Source: Culex pipiens pallens (taxonomy: Eukaryota > Arthropoda > Insecta > Diptera > Culicidae). From it: a stretch of 64,000 nucleotides of DNA. The position numbers were made by a program, and so were the translations under genes. Where the stretch lies: positions 122,485,225-122,549,224 of the forward strand of contig NC_068937.1 of NCBI RefSeq assembly GCF_016801865.2. The letters run 5' to 3'. How positions within the stretch are numbered: the first letter of the stretch is position 1; the number at the start of each line of letters is the position of its first letter. Positions 21,183-33,101 of the stretch are shown here, piece after piece. The notes below the pieces were generated by a model, which saw only the letters and a program-made list of their open reading frames with translations, was not told the DNA's origin and did no database searches.

Positions 21183-24100
21183 TCTTTTCATTCAATTAAG
21201 GACCGTCTTTAACATCACAAAAGAAATTGACCTAAGAAAATGAATAAACAAATTTAAATGTGAAAGTGAGTACTTTTTGATATCCACAAATAAAGCAATA
21301 TGTATTTTGGCATTATGTCTGTGAACTACCTAAAAAAATGATTTTAAATTCATCGAATAGGACTAAAACGGTTGTCACTAACACTGGAGTTGTCCTCTCT
21401 TGAAAGATAAACCTCTAAATTGAAAGACGTTAATGATTAAGTATTCCATATTGATAGTTGTTATGGTTAATTGTTACTTTAATCGATTTACTCAGCTGTG
21501 ATACAAAAGTTGCTTGAAACCCAACATTATTTCACAGGGAAGTAAAAATTTAAGTAATTGTTAACATGAATAATACATTATTAGTTAAAAAAAGGTAAAA
21601 TAATTCACTTAATAATTAATTTGATGCATTTTTAAATAATAAATAAAGGTATGATTAATCATCAGAAATGCTTAAAATATAATTTAAAGTGTGAGAGCGT
21701 TGCATCACAAGAGAAAATAATACAAATGTTTAAATATTAATTTTGAGTTGAGAAGTATGAGTGACAATTTGAGCAACGAAAAAAAAACATTATTAAAAAA
21801 AAAAAAAAACTAGGAAATATTTATTATATTTATTTTTATTTTTCAATGCAATATCTGTTATTTGTATCAAAATGGTTCAAAATCATTCATTAATTTCGAT
21901 AGAAATTATATTTTAACACTGTATCATTTTATTGAGTAAAAAAAAAAAACTTTCAGAATTTTAGTAATGTAAATATATCAAAAATTAAATTAAGAGAAAC
22001 ATTATTTTTAAATAAATTAAAGAAACTTTGGGGTTTTTTAATCGATTGTACATAATTATGAAACCAAACTTTTTCAAATTACATAACAGGAGTTTATCAG
22101 CAAAGAAAAAGTTAAAATTTTAAATAAGAAAAGAAATTATTGACAGGGATCGTAAAGATCGTGATTTAAAAAAATAAGTTTCTGTGAACAATCTTCTCAA
22201 GTAATATATCAAAGTTGCTTGGGACCCATTTTACATTACGAGAAAAATAAAACAAAATATTTAAATATAAAACATTAAAAAATCTTTCAGCTGTTTTTAG
22301 ATAAGCAAGATACGTTTTGAAGGAAATTATGGTTAGGATATTGTCTCCTCCGTGTTGGAGCCTGACAGACCTCTGCGGTGGTAGTTTGAAAAATGTTTCG
22401 CCTGAGCTGGAACTCTTTGAGAAAGTAGTCAGATTGCAATCTATACATCTATGCATTACAAGAATAATTGAATAAAATATGTTTTTTGTTGTTATCTGAT
22501 AAGCACAGTACATTTTGAAGGTATATATAAATAATATGACCTTAAACATTGTTTTGATCATGATTAAATGTAACATTGAATAATCTAATCTACGGTAATA
22601 TCAAAAGTGCTTGAATCCATACAATTTGAGCTAAAATAAATACAATTTGAAGAGAAAATTAATTTGACATATAATAGAAATCGAATATAGCGGAACGGCA
22701 TTTATTTCAGTTTATATATTTTATTTTTATTGCAACAATTTACCACATGATTTTGTTTTATTCATTAGAATAATATTTTCTGTACTATGTTTTGTTTCAA
22801 GATAAACAAAAATATTATTAAGTAGACACAACAGAGAAAAAAAAAACTATTCGGTAAAAACTATCGTTTGTCTGGTTAAAAGATCGCGTAAGTGAATATT
22901 AATAGAAAGTTCAAAATTTTTAATATAAAAGTTGAAAAATGTTGATACTACCATGCATTTACAGAACAAAATCGTTAAATCGGTAATTTTTTTTAAAGAA
23001 AGCTTTTGTGGCAAAAATAAACAACATTTGATTTTATTTTTTTATAAAAAAAAATGTATTTTGTGCAGCAAAGCACATTTTGAGCATTAATTGAATTATT
23101 TATATTATTTTTGCAATTTGCTTCATTTATTGAGATTGCTTTTCAAGAAATCATCTTAAACTGAAATATGGACTATTTTTTATTTTATAAAAGTGTACCG
23201 GTACTGATGAAAACAAATTCTTCGAAAATATTACTGATTTTGCATTTTAGTAATTTTTGCCATGATTTATTAACAGTTTCAAAATTAGTTAAAATGCGGT
23301 AATTTTTGATACAATGTTAAGCGGTGTTTGCACATCGGAAGGAACCGGTCAAGAAAAAATTCAAATGGGCAGCAGTAGAAGCGAAAGCAAGCCAGATAGG
23401 GTGAAGAAAAGCCTCAAGAAAACGCTCCCTCTCCTTTGTTCTGCTGTTCGTAAAGCTGTTTCTTGACCCCTTTCCTTCCGATCTCCATACTAGCCTTTAT
23501 TTAAAAAAAAAGTTGTATGTTTTAGCTGTACAGCTTGGTTGCGAATAAATTACAGAAAAGTACACATACAAATATTGAAAATGAGGAAGGAATAAGCTTG
23601 CTTGTAGATCCATTTTGGGTGTTTTTGGGTATTAATTACAAACATATACTTTTCGTCACGTCTGCATTTAATATTAAAATCAGTTTATGTTTACCTTCAA
23701 GTCCCGTCTGGTGGATCAATCGGACGTGGCACTGGGCTTGGGCTCATAATCCATAGATCGGTTTGAACTCCGTGGCGGGCGCACATAAATTCAAAGTGTA
23801 AATTTGAGTAAAAACAATATCTGTGCCTGTCATAGTTTTTGTTTCAGATTTTTTTTTTAAATAAGTTAAATAAATTACCACATTGTATATATTTTTAGAA
23901 ATGTTTATTCTTTGTTTTTTATGGTACACATAAATTTAAAACTTTAAAAACGCCAGAATTATGCTTCATTTGTTATTTAAGTCAGCAACATGTTAGATTT
24001 TTGAATTTAGAACACATTGTTTTATATTTCATATTCACAAAATGATAATAAATAAAAATAATGTGATTCCATTTCATTCGAAATGTTTAAAAAAATAAAA

Positions 24101-24308
24101 ATTGCTTTTGAATTTGAATTATTATTTTTTTAAATCGTGTTGTTTCAGCAATGTTTGTAAAATTTGCTTTTTAATTTTAAATTACATAAAATTTAAAGAA
24201 AATCAGGTAAACAATCACTTATCTCGTTTGATTGATAAATCTGCGTTTATTTGAGAAATTTTTGTGGTTTTTGTTTTTCTCCTCGTTTTTTTTTTCTTAT
24301 ATTTTCAG
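21183..24308. other. AT-rich interior of the LTR element, no gene seen
   Basis: Very AT-rich non-coding sequence. It includes a stray unit of the 52-bp repeat at 22339-22440 and a hairpin element at 23334-23482. A splice acceptor (TTCTTATATTTTCAG) closes it at 24308. Confidence 0.55.
23334..23482. repeat. Short GC-rich hairpin element
   Basis: ATCGGAAGGAACCGGTCAAG at the left pairs imperfectly with CTTGACCCCTTTCCTTCCGA at the right. It stands out by GC content from its surroundings and looks like a MITE remnant. Confidence 0.5.
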
Positions 24309-24394
24309 GTGTTTTTAAATTTTCAACCTCATCAGCGCATTCCATTTCTACAACTCCTGCGATCGGATGTCAGTCTCTTGGACAACATAGATGA
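24309..24394 (+). other. Possible 3' exon of the LTR element
   Basis: It follows a good acceptor (TTCTTATATTTTCAG). Joined to ATGGCACAGTCCG at 11994-12006 (donor GTAAGT) it would keep a short frame to TGA at 24392-24394. This would be a mini-protein of about 32 aa. It is speculative: the two sites are 12 kb apart and the CACTA element lies in between. Confidence 0.2.
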
Positions 24395-24554
24395 AACATT
24401 TCGAAGACTGCGCTTTCGTATTTAGATCAGCATGAAAACAAAGTCGAGGAACCCGACGAAAATCTTTTAGGAAATTAAAAAAAAAATTGATTGATTTAGC
24501 ATTCATGCAATTTTTCTGTTAGGAATTATGATTGATATTCGTCATCTTGAGAGT

Positions 24555-24569
24555 AGAAAAGAGGGAGAA
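24555..24569 (+). other. Polypurine tract
   Basis: AGAAAAGAGGGAGAA lies immediately before the right LTR, the expected place for plus-strand priming. Confidence 0.75.
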
Positions 24570-24914
24570 TGTAGGGATTATGGGTTGCAGGATTGAATAT
24601 GTAATAAATTATTAAATGAGTATTTATTATAAGATTGATATAATTCATAAATAAGAGTTAAGAGCGCAACAAAAAGTGCGCACCTTCATGAATATTGCCT
24701 TGTTAGCTGATTGTGGATTGAGTGCGAGAGCGCGCTAGCGAGCTGCGAGAGAGAACGACGAGCGAGAAAACAACGAGATGCGCGCGGCAGGCGAAAGAGA
24801 GAATGAAGATTGTCAAATCAGTTTTGTGGTTAATTTCTGTGGAATAAGACGTGTTGTTTGTTAATTGCAAAATATCTGTGTTTTTATTATAAAAGAAAGT
24901 CCCCGATCACGACA
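24570..24914 (+). repeat. Right LTR
   Basis: It is 345 bp and differs from the left LTR at one position. It is followed directly by the target duplication GTAAG. The near-identity points to a recent insertion. Confidence 0.9.
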
Positions 24915-24919
24915 GTAAG

Positions 24920-26084
24920 TACAAATAAATGATCGTGTAAAGTGAAGTTATGGTAAGTGAAAGTGAGATCTGTCAATTCTGTCACTCTGTCAATTAGTCA
25001 AAATAGAATAGACCTCGAGGACTAGGGATGAGGATTGATAATTTAGAGTTGTTTTAATATAAGACTTTTTAAACAGAGGAAGCCCCATAAATTAGTGGAG
25101 CTTAAAAATATAGTTTGTAATCATAAGTCGTGTGATAGAAATCAATAGTCAAGAATTTTCCATCGGCAATAGAAAACTTAAATAATTTATTATTAGTTAC
25201 AAGATGTTGCCTTTTTCTTTTTTTTTTTTTGCTGTCAATCTTAATATTTCCTGCGTTAGCTTATGCCAAAATCTATCTCGCTCGCATGCGTTTCAACTTT
25301 GTCGTAGAAAAGTTAAGTAGTGTTTATGCAAGCTCGTGCACTCGTTCAAACCCCTTTCTTTCATTTGTATATTTAGTTATTAACGTTAAACGGCTAAGAA
25401 GTGTTAGAGAGAACGAACGAACAACGGTGTCTAGTAGGGTGTGTGTGTTTGTGATAAGATTCGGTAAGAAACGTTTGTAACATGGTATAGTTATTCGCTT
25501 GTTCTAAAATGTGTCTTTTTTTTTTTGTTTGTAAAATTTCCCTACTGTAGAGCTCGCAAATACTGTGTCAGGTTTGTTTCATTTTTGTATCGACATGTTT
25601 ACTACAATTTAGAAAAGAACCTTTGATTTAGCGGACAATGAGTTTAAGCCACAAACCGGTTTACGAAAGAGGGGGGGATGGTCACGAGGAGAGGTAGCTA
25701 AGGATATGTTGGCTACATTCGAGTTGGGACGACACACCAAAGTACACTTATACAATTTATTCTAGTGCCTGGTTAGATTACAAAAAAGAGGGGGGTTGAA
25801 AAACATAGCGATTAAAATTAAACAAAACTCACAAAAAAGGGTTAGCCGGCGTTGTGAGAAAAAGTTGAGTATGCTGCTGAGTCGTGCGTGAAATTATGCG
25901 CTCGTAGAGCGTGCTTTTAGCGATTTGAATCGATTGTTTTTCAAAATTAGAAATCCTTAAAAACTACACTAACACTACACGGTCGCGATCCAAAATCGTC
26001 CCTTCCACTTGTTTTTAGTTGCTACCAGAGCAGTTTGATTTCTTCGTGCATTCTTCTACTCCCAATCTCTCTCTCTCTCCCTCT
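24920..26084 (-). other. Probable 3' UTR and downstream flank of TXNDC9
   Basis: There is no coding region. The stretch next to 26085 includes a CT-rich run (CTCTCTCTCTCCCTCTCT) and is less AT-rich than the intergenic DNA, as expected of a long 3' UTR. I cannot place the poly(A) site with confidence. Confidence 0.4.
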
Positions 26085-26869
26085 CTAATCGTCAAAGTCG
26101 ATATCGGAATCGTCCGAGTCGTAACCGCCGCGGATGGTCTTTTTCGCCGCGTACGTCGACTTCTTCTTCTTCTTGTCATCGGGGGGCGTCAGCAGGTCAC
26201 CCTGAAAAAGAGAAAAGCATTGAATTAAATTTGAATGACCGCGGCTTCCCCTTTCTCCTCCTTACATTGTACTCGATCGCGCCGGACTGCGCGATCCGCC
26301 ACTCGAGCATCTCCGTGCTAAAGTCGTCGCAGTTGCCCAGATCGGTGAAGCCCACGATGTAGTCCTTAGTTTTGCTGTCCTTGATGAGCGCTATGCTGGG
26401 GATCACCTTGATGCGCAGCCGCTGCGTCAGAAAGGGACACTTTTCCGCGTTCACCTTGCAGAACTTGGCCTCGAGGTGGCGCCCGGCCAGGATCTTCAGG
26501 TGCATGTCCACGATCCGGCAGCGGGGCGTCGAGTCGCGGTAGAAGTGGCACACGATGTTGGCGGACTTCTTGCTCACCTCGAAGAACTCCTTCTCGTCCG
26601 CGAGCTCCTGGTACTCGCCGTGACCCTGCAAGCAAAACCAACCGTTTTAGTATAAACTCCCCATTTTTAAAAACCTTTCACCCAGATCTTACATTGTTCT
26701 TCCACTCTTGCCGTTGGGCCGACTGCTTTTTGAGCTCGGCGATGCGCTGCTCGCGCAGCTTCTCCAGGTCCTCGCCACCGAGGCTGTCCAGCCGGGCCAA
26801 CTCGCCATCCAGTTGCTTCTCAAGCTGCACGGCGGCCGAAATGAGTGAGTTCTGCAGCACTTGCTCCAT
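26085..26869 (-). CDS. TXNDC9: TXNDC9, thioredoxin-domain phosducin-like protein
   Basis: There are three exons, 26869-26693, 26625-26266 and 26201-26085, with donors GTAAGATC and GTAAGGAG, acceptors TTGCTTGCAG and CTTTTTCAG, and junctions in phase 0. The 217-aa product matches the family (226 aa in human). The N-terminus is an acidic coiled helix ([16 protein letters not shown]). The thioredoxin-like domain follows, with [20 protein letters not shown]. The catalytic CxxC is absent, as is normal for this group, so it is not an oxidoreductase. [20 protein letters not shown] and the tail [12 protein letters not shown]...[10 protein letters not shown] are also typical. The family binds and tunes the CCT/TRiC chaperonin in actin and tubulin folding. 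The start is the first ATG of the conserved N-terminal helix. Confidence 0.94.
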
Positions 26870-27928
26870 GGTGGTGGTGGTAGTGTTTTACAAACTGTGT
26901 GCGAGGAGTATAGTTCGGTTGATTAGCATTAAGCATTGGGGTCCCCAGAAACACGTGCACTTTGAGTTTTACAAAAATATTTAAGCAAGATCCAATGGTT
27001 TTTCTCCAAAGTTTGTATGCAGAATTAGGGCGATTCGTCACACTTGAATACAACCCATAAGTTGCATGCAATATGACAAGGAACGAACCGCAACAGCGAA
27101 TGAAGTGTGCGGATTGAGATGGCAAGCACAAAGCCAACTAACGAACGTTTATCATGGGAAAATTTCATTAAGAGAGGCTAGAGAAGCAGATGATAAATAA
27201 TAAATAATAATAATTATTATTTATTAAACGTTTTCGGTAAAAACCGATCGGATATGATCGGAATGAACTTAAAACGATCAAATGTGATCGGGAATAATCG
27301 TGCGAGATCGTTTATGTTTAAAATCCATTTTAAAAAAAATCAAAGGTTCAATCGAATCTAGCCGTCAGCGAGGAGACATAATTCGATGTTTTCACTTAAA
27401 CCTAAGTCCGAGTCTTAAAACTATTCCCTATTCTAAAGTTGAAACTATTAAGAAGTTTACGCGAGTAATGATTAAAACTTGGAAGGCAATCCAGCACAGT
27501 GCGTCAGAATTCAAACGCTACCGAAATGCTCAATTTGTTTCAAAATTCGGTAGTTTTCAGTCTAACTGACAGCAACGGTTCAATAATTGGAATAACCTTG
27601 GATGTAAACAAACAGTATATACCGCATGCTCTAGGATTCAGGTTGAGTGTGAATCGAGCTGTCAAATCTGCAACATGAAGATAAACTTTCTGTGAAGTTG
27701 CTGTGAAGTTTTCCATGGCACTACAAAAAGTTTAACTCCATGTTGCACGCACACACTATCACTTTTGATTTCTCGATAGAATAAGCTGCTTGTTTACATT
27801 TAAGGTTACGACCCTATTGAAAATTACTACGGATTGGTTCAACTTTTTAAATAAAATCGATTTTTTTTTTAAATATTTCCAAGCAAAATGTGCGCTTTTT
27901 TAACACGCACGTGAACTTCAAGTACCTA
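26870..27928. other. Upstream of TXNDC9, no supported gene
   Basis: The first few hundred bases should hold the TXNDC9 promoter and 5' UTR. The open frame at 27300-27569 has no recognisable content. A copy of the AACACGGACGTGAACTTC motif (here AACACGCACGTGAACTTC) is at 27891-27930. Confidence 0.4.
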
Positions 27929-28140
27929 AATTGGGCCCTGAAGCCCTATGTTAATTTGTATGTACAACGGTAAAAAAAAGAATTAAAAACCATTTCTAAT
28001 CGCTTTTTTTCATTTTAATACAAAAACGTTACTTAATCTACCCTTAGGTGGTTGGTGCCTTCCTCACATTTAGAGGGTAATGCTATCCAAAATAGATACA
28101 AAGGGCGGACCTTTCAGTGTTCTATCAACTTGATTCAAAC

Positions 28141-29000
28141 TAGAGGTGGGCAAAAAAAAGAGCGAGCCGCTCAAAGAGCCGGTTCACTAAAAAGAGCGAA
28201 CGAACCGTGGCTCACAAAAAAGAACCGCGGTTCTTTTTTAAACTCCGGTCTTTTGAAAGAACCGTTTCAAGATGGCATGATTTTTGTTATAAATATAATT
28301 TATTGAATTTCCAAAAATGTAGCATTAAATTTGTTTTTGAGAATAGAAAATGCAATTTCAAATATTTCAATGCTTATAAAATTAATCACAAAAGTAAATG
28401 ATTTTATAAAAAAAAAAAAAGAAAACATTAAAGTATAACCGGAATACAAATTTGAGCATTTCAAATTGCATAATTTGTAAAATATTACCAAAAATCTACT
28501 GAATAGTTTAGAGATTTTGGAAAAAAATAAATCCTTTTGTCCGATTAAACTTTAGCGTTTATAGACTTTATCGATTAAATCAGAATGTAGAAAAGAGTTC
28601 ACAGAATATTTTCTCTAAATAAAATATCAGCATTAGTTCAATTCTTGCAGAAATAAACGCATTTTAAAAAGTAATTTAATTTTTTTCCAGCATCCTAGAT
28701 TTAAGATTGGATGCCATTCAATTATTCGAATTTTTAGGTTCGAGTAGAAATCTTGACATAGAGACCACCAAGATTTATGGTTTTCAAGGGCATCTTCTCG
28801 TTTTCAGTTTAAATGTTTTTTTATCAAATAATTTATTTAAGTCCAATGTGAAATAACTTATAAAATCACACGATTCTTAATAAAAACTTTTCATCAAAAT
28901 TTTGAAAAAGAGCGAAAGAGCCGTTCAAAAGAGCGGCTCTTTTTGATGAGCGAACGAAAATGAGCAGCTCCTAAAAAAAGAGCGGTTTCGCCCACCTCTA
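28141..29000. mobile_element. hAT-type non-autonomous element, target duplication ATTCAAAC
   Basis: TAGAGGTGGGC at the left and GCCCACCTCTA at the right are inverted. ATTCAAAC flanks both sides exactly (28133-28140, 29001-29008). The subterminal regions are arrays of AAGAGCG/AGAGCCG. It is 860 bp and non-coding. It sits inside the 28022-29725 element. Confidence 0.85.
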
Positions 29001-29043
29001 ATTCAAACCATCAAATTGGGTAGTCAGATCTTAGGGCTCTTAT

Positions 29044-29371
29044 GTGCTTATAACTTTCGATAGGGTTGTCAGATCTGCAATCTATTGAACTCATTGAAAA
29101 GGTCTTTTGATTACCTATCCAACGACAAGTCGCATGATAGATCTGGATAACGTTTTTGTCAAAATATCTGATATCCAGCCTCCCAAAAAGTGCATGGATA
29201 ACACTTAAGTGCGTATAACTTTTGATAGGGTTGTCAGATCTGCAATCTATTGAACTCGTTGGAAAGGTCTTTTGATTACCTATCCAACGATGGGTCGCAT
29301 GAGAGATCCGGACAACGTTTTCATCAAAATATCTAAGATCCGGCGTCCAAAAAGTGTATAAATAACACTTA
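29044..29371 (+). repeat. 165-bp tandem duplication
   Basis: Two units of about 165 bp, each starting GTGC(T/G)TATAACTTT and containing GATAGGGTTGTCAGATCTGC and TCTTTTGATTACCTATCCAA. They differ at scattered positions. The duplication is internal to the 28022-29725 element. Confidence 0.8.
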
Positions 29372-30127
29372 AGTGCTTTTCTTACAAAAAAACACCCTTT
29401 TCACATTCTTCCGGACTTTTGTTAAAATCATTTTTTAGCATAACTTTTGAAGTACTTAACTAAACTTTATAATTTTCAATAGCGACTTATGGGACCCCAA
29501 GACGGATCGAATGAGACCAAAACGGTCCAAATCGGTTCAGCCAGTGCCGAGATAATCCAGTGCAATTTTTTTTTATCAACATCCCACCACACACACAGAC
29601 ATTTGCTCAGAATTTGATTCTGAGTCGATATGTATACATGAAGGTGGGTCTATGAGGTAAAACTAAGAAGTTCGTTTTCTGAGTGATTTTATAGCCTTTC
29701 CTCAGTAAGGTGAGGAAGGCAAAAATAAATAAATTTACAAGACAATTTTTTTTTTCAATGGATCAACAATGGTGCCCTTGGAGCGAGCTATCAACTAGGA
29801 CCTTTTCTGTCGAGAAGGGCCGCCATGTAAATTAAAAAAAAAATAATTAAAAATCAATTTTAAATCCTTTGCGGTCATACAAAGGGCCATTGTACTCAGA
29901 AAAATAAGCTTTATCGTTGGGAACAATAATATCACAAATTTAAGCTTAATTTTAGGGCCCAATTGCATAAAATTAGTCACAGAGAACGCGCTTCCCTAAC
30001 ACGGACGTGAATTTAATATACCTTTAAAATATTACATATATTTATGAAGTGAAATTTACTTATGCGAAACACATAATTTAATTTCCCGATAGAAACCAAA
30101 CTTACACAAACTACGTTATTCAACGCC

Positions 30128-30469
30128 AATTTGGGTACTAAAGCCCTATGTCAATTTTTATATACAACGGTTAAAAACACGATTTAAAGCCATTTCTGAT
30201 CACTGTTTTTAATTTTAATGCAAAAAAAAAAATATTGACAAGACAACATTTTTTCGATGTATCAACTATGGTCCCCTTGAAAAGAGCTGTCAAGTAGGAA
30301 CTTTTCTGTCAAGAAGGACCGCGGGGTATTTTTTTTTTCTTCAAAATTGAATTAAAAATTAATTTTTAATCCTTTGGGGTCGTACAAAGGGTCATTGGAC
30401 TCAGAAAAATAAGCTTTATCGTTGTGGACAATAATATCACAAATTTAAGCTTCATTTTAGGACCCAATT
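30128..30469 (+). mobile_element. MITE family ATTGGGTACTAAA, copy C
   Basis: A full-length copy from TTGGGTACTAAAGCCCTATG to CATTTTAGGACCCAATT, about 340 bp and non-coding. Confidence 0.75.
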
Positions 30470-31210
30470 CGGTAAGGTCTACGGCATAATTTCTTAAACT
30501 TTTTTAATATAAATGTTTAACAAAGATACAAATACATCTTTTTTGTAATTGTAATTTATTTGGTAACGATATCCAGTTAGTTTACACTTTGTATCAGGGC
30601 AAGGAATTTTTTAATAGCAGTGATGTTAAGAAGCGCGAGGCTGTCATGCACACAAACCAAGTGCGTCATTTTCAATTTGATTTGCCGCAGACCTCTTGCT
30701 TTGAACATAGACCGGGTGGAGTGAAGAGAGCAACAAGCAAGTCTTCCTCAAGTACTGAACTAGACGGTAGTCAACGTTCTGTTCTAGCTCAAACATAGGA
30801 ACATTTCCGGTTAAGCATTTGTCCTCTGTTGCGGTCCCAAGATCAAGGAACCGGTAGGAAATAGTCTGATTTGGAGAGTTGAAGGCAAGAGACCAAAATC
30901 GAAAAAAAGCACATGACTCATGTTTCGGCAAATTTCGCACTAAAAACCACTAAATTCAACCCAATTCCACCGGAAGTCGCCTCCCCACGCCCTAAATAAC
31001 CGTTTACCGTCCGGAAGTACGTACCAATTTGCTGATCCGAGTGAATTTGAGCACTTTTTCCGGCTCCCGTTAGAAAAATGTTGCCGAAATCCGTGAAAAC
31101 TCTTTCCTCTTTTTTCTCCCCTGCGCCACACACAATGACAGAAGCAGTCAAGTCAAGGCTCACTGATGCAAAACATTCGCGTGTGGGCGATTCTGGTTGG
31201 GGGTAGCAAG
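30470..31210. other. Flank of the 6.1-kb hAT element, no supported gene
   Basis: Several frames are open on the minus strand but none has recognisable content or splice support. The stretch is less AT-rich than average and could hold a 5' UTR or a decayed exon. Confidence 0.35.
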
Positions 31211-31803
31211 CAGGGATGCCAGATTTGCAGATTTCTCTGCAAATTTGCAGATTTCCGAAATTTGTTGCAGACAACTTTTTCGTTGCAGATTTTTGCAGAT
31301 ATTTTACCGATGAGGTTTGCAAAAAAAAAAATAATAATCCTTATGTGACAATTTCTTTGAATAAGTTGAGTAACCCAACAGTACATAGCATTTACAAATT
31401 TAGAATCAATCTTCTTAGACTTACGTCAAGTTTGATTACTGTCAAAATATGCAAGTATTCCGAATTTTCCCAACTATTTTTTTAATCACTGTTCCCAAGT
31501 GATTGTCGGAAAAAAATACAAATCAGATTGCGCGCTCTACAACATGGCTTTGGTGTACTCTACTGCAAGCTTTGGTGTACTCTACTGCAAATCTTGGTAT
31601 TCAAAAGGTTGAAGTTGCTTGGCTTCAAGAAAATTCAATTGTAATCAATTAATTTCTGTTTCAGTAAATGTTTTCCAAGGTTTTGGCTATTGTTGAAAAA
31701 ATGCTGTCCTAAGTTATTTGAAGCAAATATTGTTGTTTACTTCATTGTATTTTCAGATTCTTATATGGAACCATTTTGAAAACATAATGGAGACATAAAT
31801 ACC

Positions 31804-32016
31804 CAAGTAACATTTTTTTCCAGGAGTTCTATAAGAGCTCTTCAAGATAGCTACAGCATAGCAGTTTGGACCGCGGTAGGATAAAATTTTCTTCAAAACT
31901 TCTTCAGGAGTTTGGAAGAGTACTTGAAGAGAGTTTTATCCTACCGCGGTCCAAACTGCTATGCTGTAGCTATCTTGAAGAGCTCTTGTAGAACTCCTGG
32001 AAAAAAATGATACTTG
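31804..32016. repeat. Long near-perfect hairpin (palindromic MITE)
   Basis: CAGGAGTTCTATAAGAGCTC...CCGCGGTAGGATAAAA pairs with its complement across a short spacer. The arms are about 80-90 bases. It is nested in the 6.1-kb hAT element. Confidence 0.8.
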
Positions 32017-32915
32017 TGCAAGTTCAATTTGAGTTTTAGCATTTTTTAAATAAATTTCTTCATGTTTTGTAATAATTAAGAATTAACGGTGAATTAGATT
32101 TTCTACCTCTGTTAATTTAAAAAAAAATATGAAATGCGAAGTTACATAAGATTTTCAATGTGGTTTTTAAAATATTTTTTTAAATTGCCTTCCATCGGAT
32201 GGAGAAGTAAAACGTTGGTCCCGGTCTCAGTTGGCCGTTAAGTCATTCCGTAAGAGTCGTCCTCCTGGTATATTGTTATTATAAGATATAAGATTAAAAG
32301 GTAAATGTTCAATGGCAATTTCTAAATAAAACATTCAATTTAATTAAGATTCTATGATTCAAATATGATTTACATGCGTTTTTACCTAAGTCGCCAAAAA
32401 TATTGACCAAAAAAATAACGAGTTTTTTCTTAAACATGCTTAACTGCAGCGATTAAAAGTTTTTAAAAGTTCAGTTTTCTTTTCGCGGGAAGCGAAGGTA
32501 CAACATTGTTCAATCACAGACAAACAGACGTGACTCTCCATACAAATTATTTTTGAAATCCATCGTTCTTCATCAAATCACCAAATCACGGCGACGCCAG
32601 CGCTGCCTGGTGAGCTGATGCCGAAGTGCAGCATAAACATACCAATACAAACCCATTACTGTCATGTGCCATGTCAGTGTATGCGTGAGACAATCAAGCC
32701 TAAACGATTGTAAACATCAACAGCTGATCGAAATAATTTTGTTGTTGCTACTCGATGAAAAGAATAAAAATCAACACCGAAGGCCGAAGATGACGGTGGG
32801 TCGGTTCCGTTTCCAATAGCAGAACCTCATGAGCTAAATCATGCGGCTAAAAGTGGCAAAGATTCCTAAAAACGCTGCCGCAAAATTTACATCGAAACAG
32901 AATCACAGAAACTGA

Positions 32916-33101
32916 ACTGGAAAAAGATTGAGTGGCGCATCATCGCCAAAAGACCAAAAGGACGACCAGCAGCAGCAATCTGAGCAGCAGTCCACGAAGG
33001 GTAAGCAGGTTGCTCCGAAGGAGATGACTCCACCACAGGATCCGGCTTCCTCCGCAGTAGCGGGCGCCTCAGCAGCAACCTCGACATCGGCAGGCAGTTG
33101 A
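32916..33101 (+). other. Short GC-rich open frame inside the hAT element
   Basis: The frame reads SSPKDQKDDQQQQSEQQ, then STKGKQVAPKEMTPPQDPAS, then a TGA at 33099-33101. The composition differs sharply from the AT-rich interior. It could be a captured fragment of a host gene. I do not recognise it. Confidence 0.25.

Larger units (their letters stand above)
11644..24919. mobile_element. Non-autonomous LTR element with target duplication GTAAG
   Basis: Two 345-bp direct repeats, 11649-11993 and 24570-24914, begin TGTAGGG and end CACGACA. They are flanked by the same five bases, GTAAG (11644-11648 and 24915-24919). A primer-site-like TGGCACAGTCCGG follows the left repeat after one base, and a purine tract AGAAAAGAGGGAGAA abuts the right one. 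That is a complete LTR-retrotransposon frame. The 12.6-kb interior has no gag, protease, reverse transcriptase or integrase I can see. It is satellite-like sequence plus an inserted CACTA-type DNA transposon (12639-19789). Without that insert the element would be about 6.1 kb, a LARD-like size. The five-base duplication is compatible with several LTR superfamilies. Confidence 0.85.
28022..29725 (+). mobile_element. Non-coding element with GGTGCCTTCCTCAC ends, inserted in MITE copy B
   Basis: It starts near ACGTTACTTAATCTACCC...TTGGTGCCTTCCTCAC and ends TTTCCTCAGTAAGGTGAGGAAGGC, so GCCTTCCTCA is inverted at the ends. The right part contains a 165-bp tandem duplication (29044-29371) and a block shared with 63800-64000 (AAGACGGATCGA; GCCGAGATAATCCAGTG). 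Other copies are at 63236-64000 and, as a fragment, 52189-52253. It has no coding capacity. Confidence 0.65.
27929..29964 (+). mobile_element. MITE family ATTGGGTACTAAA, copy B, split by an insertion
   Basis: The left part 27929-28020 and right part 29733-29964 together match a single copy of the family. Between them lies the 1.7-kb element at 28022-29725. Several point differences (GGGCCC at both ends) set it apart from copies C, E and F. Confidence 0.7.
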
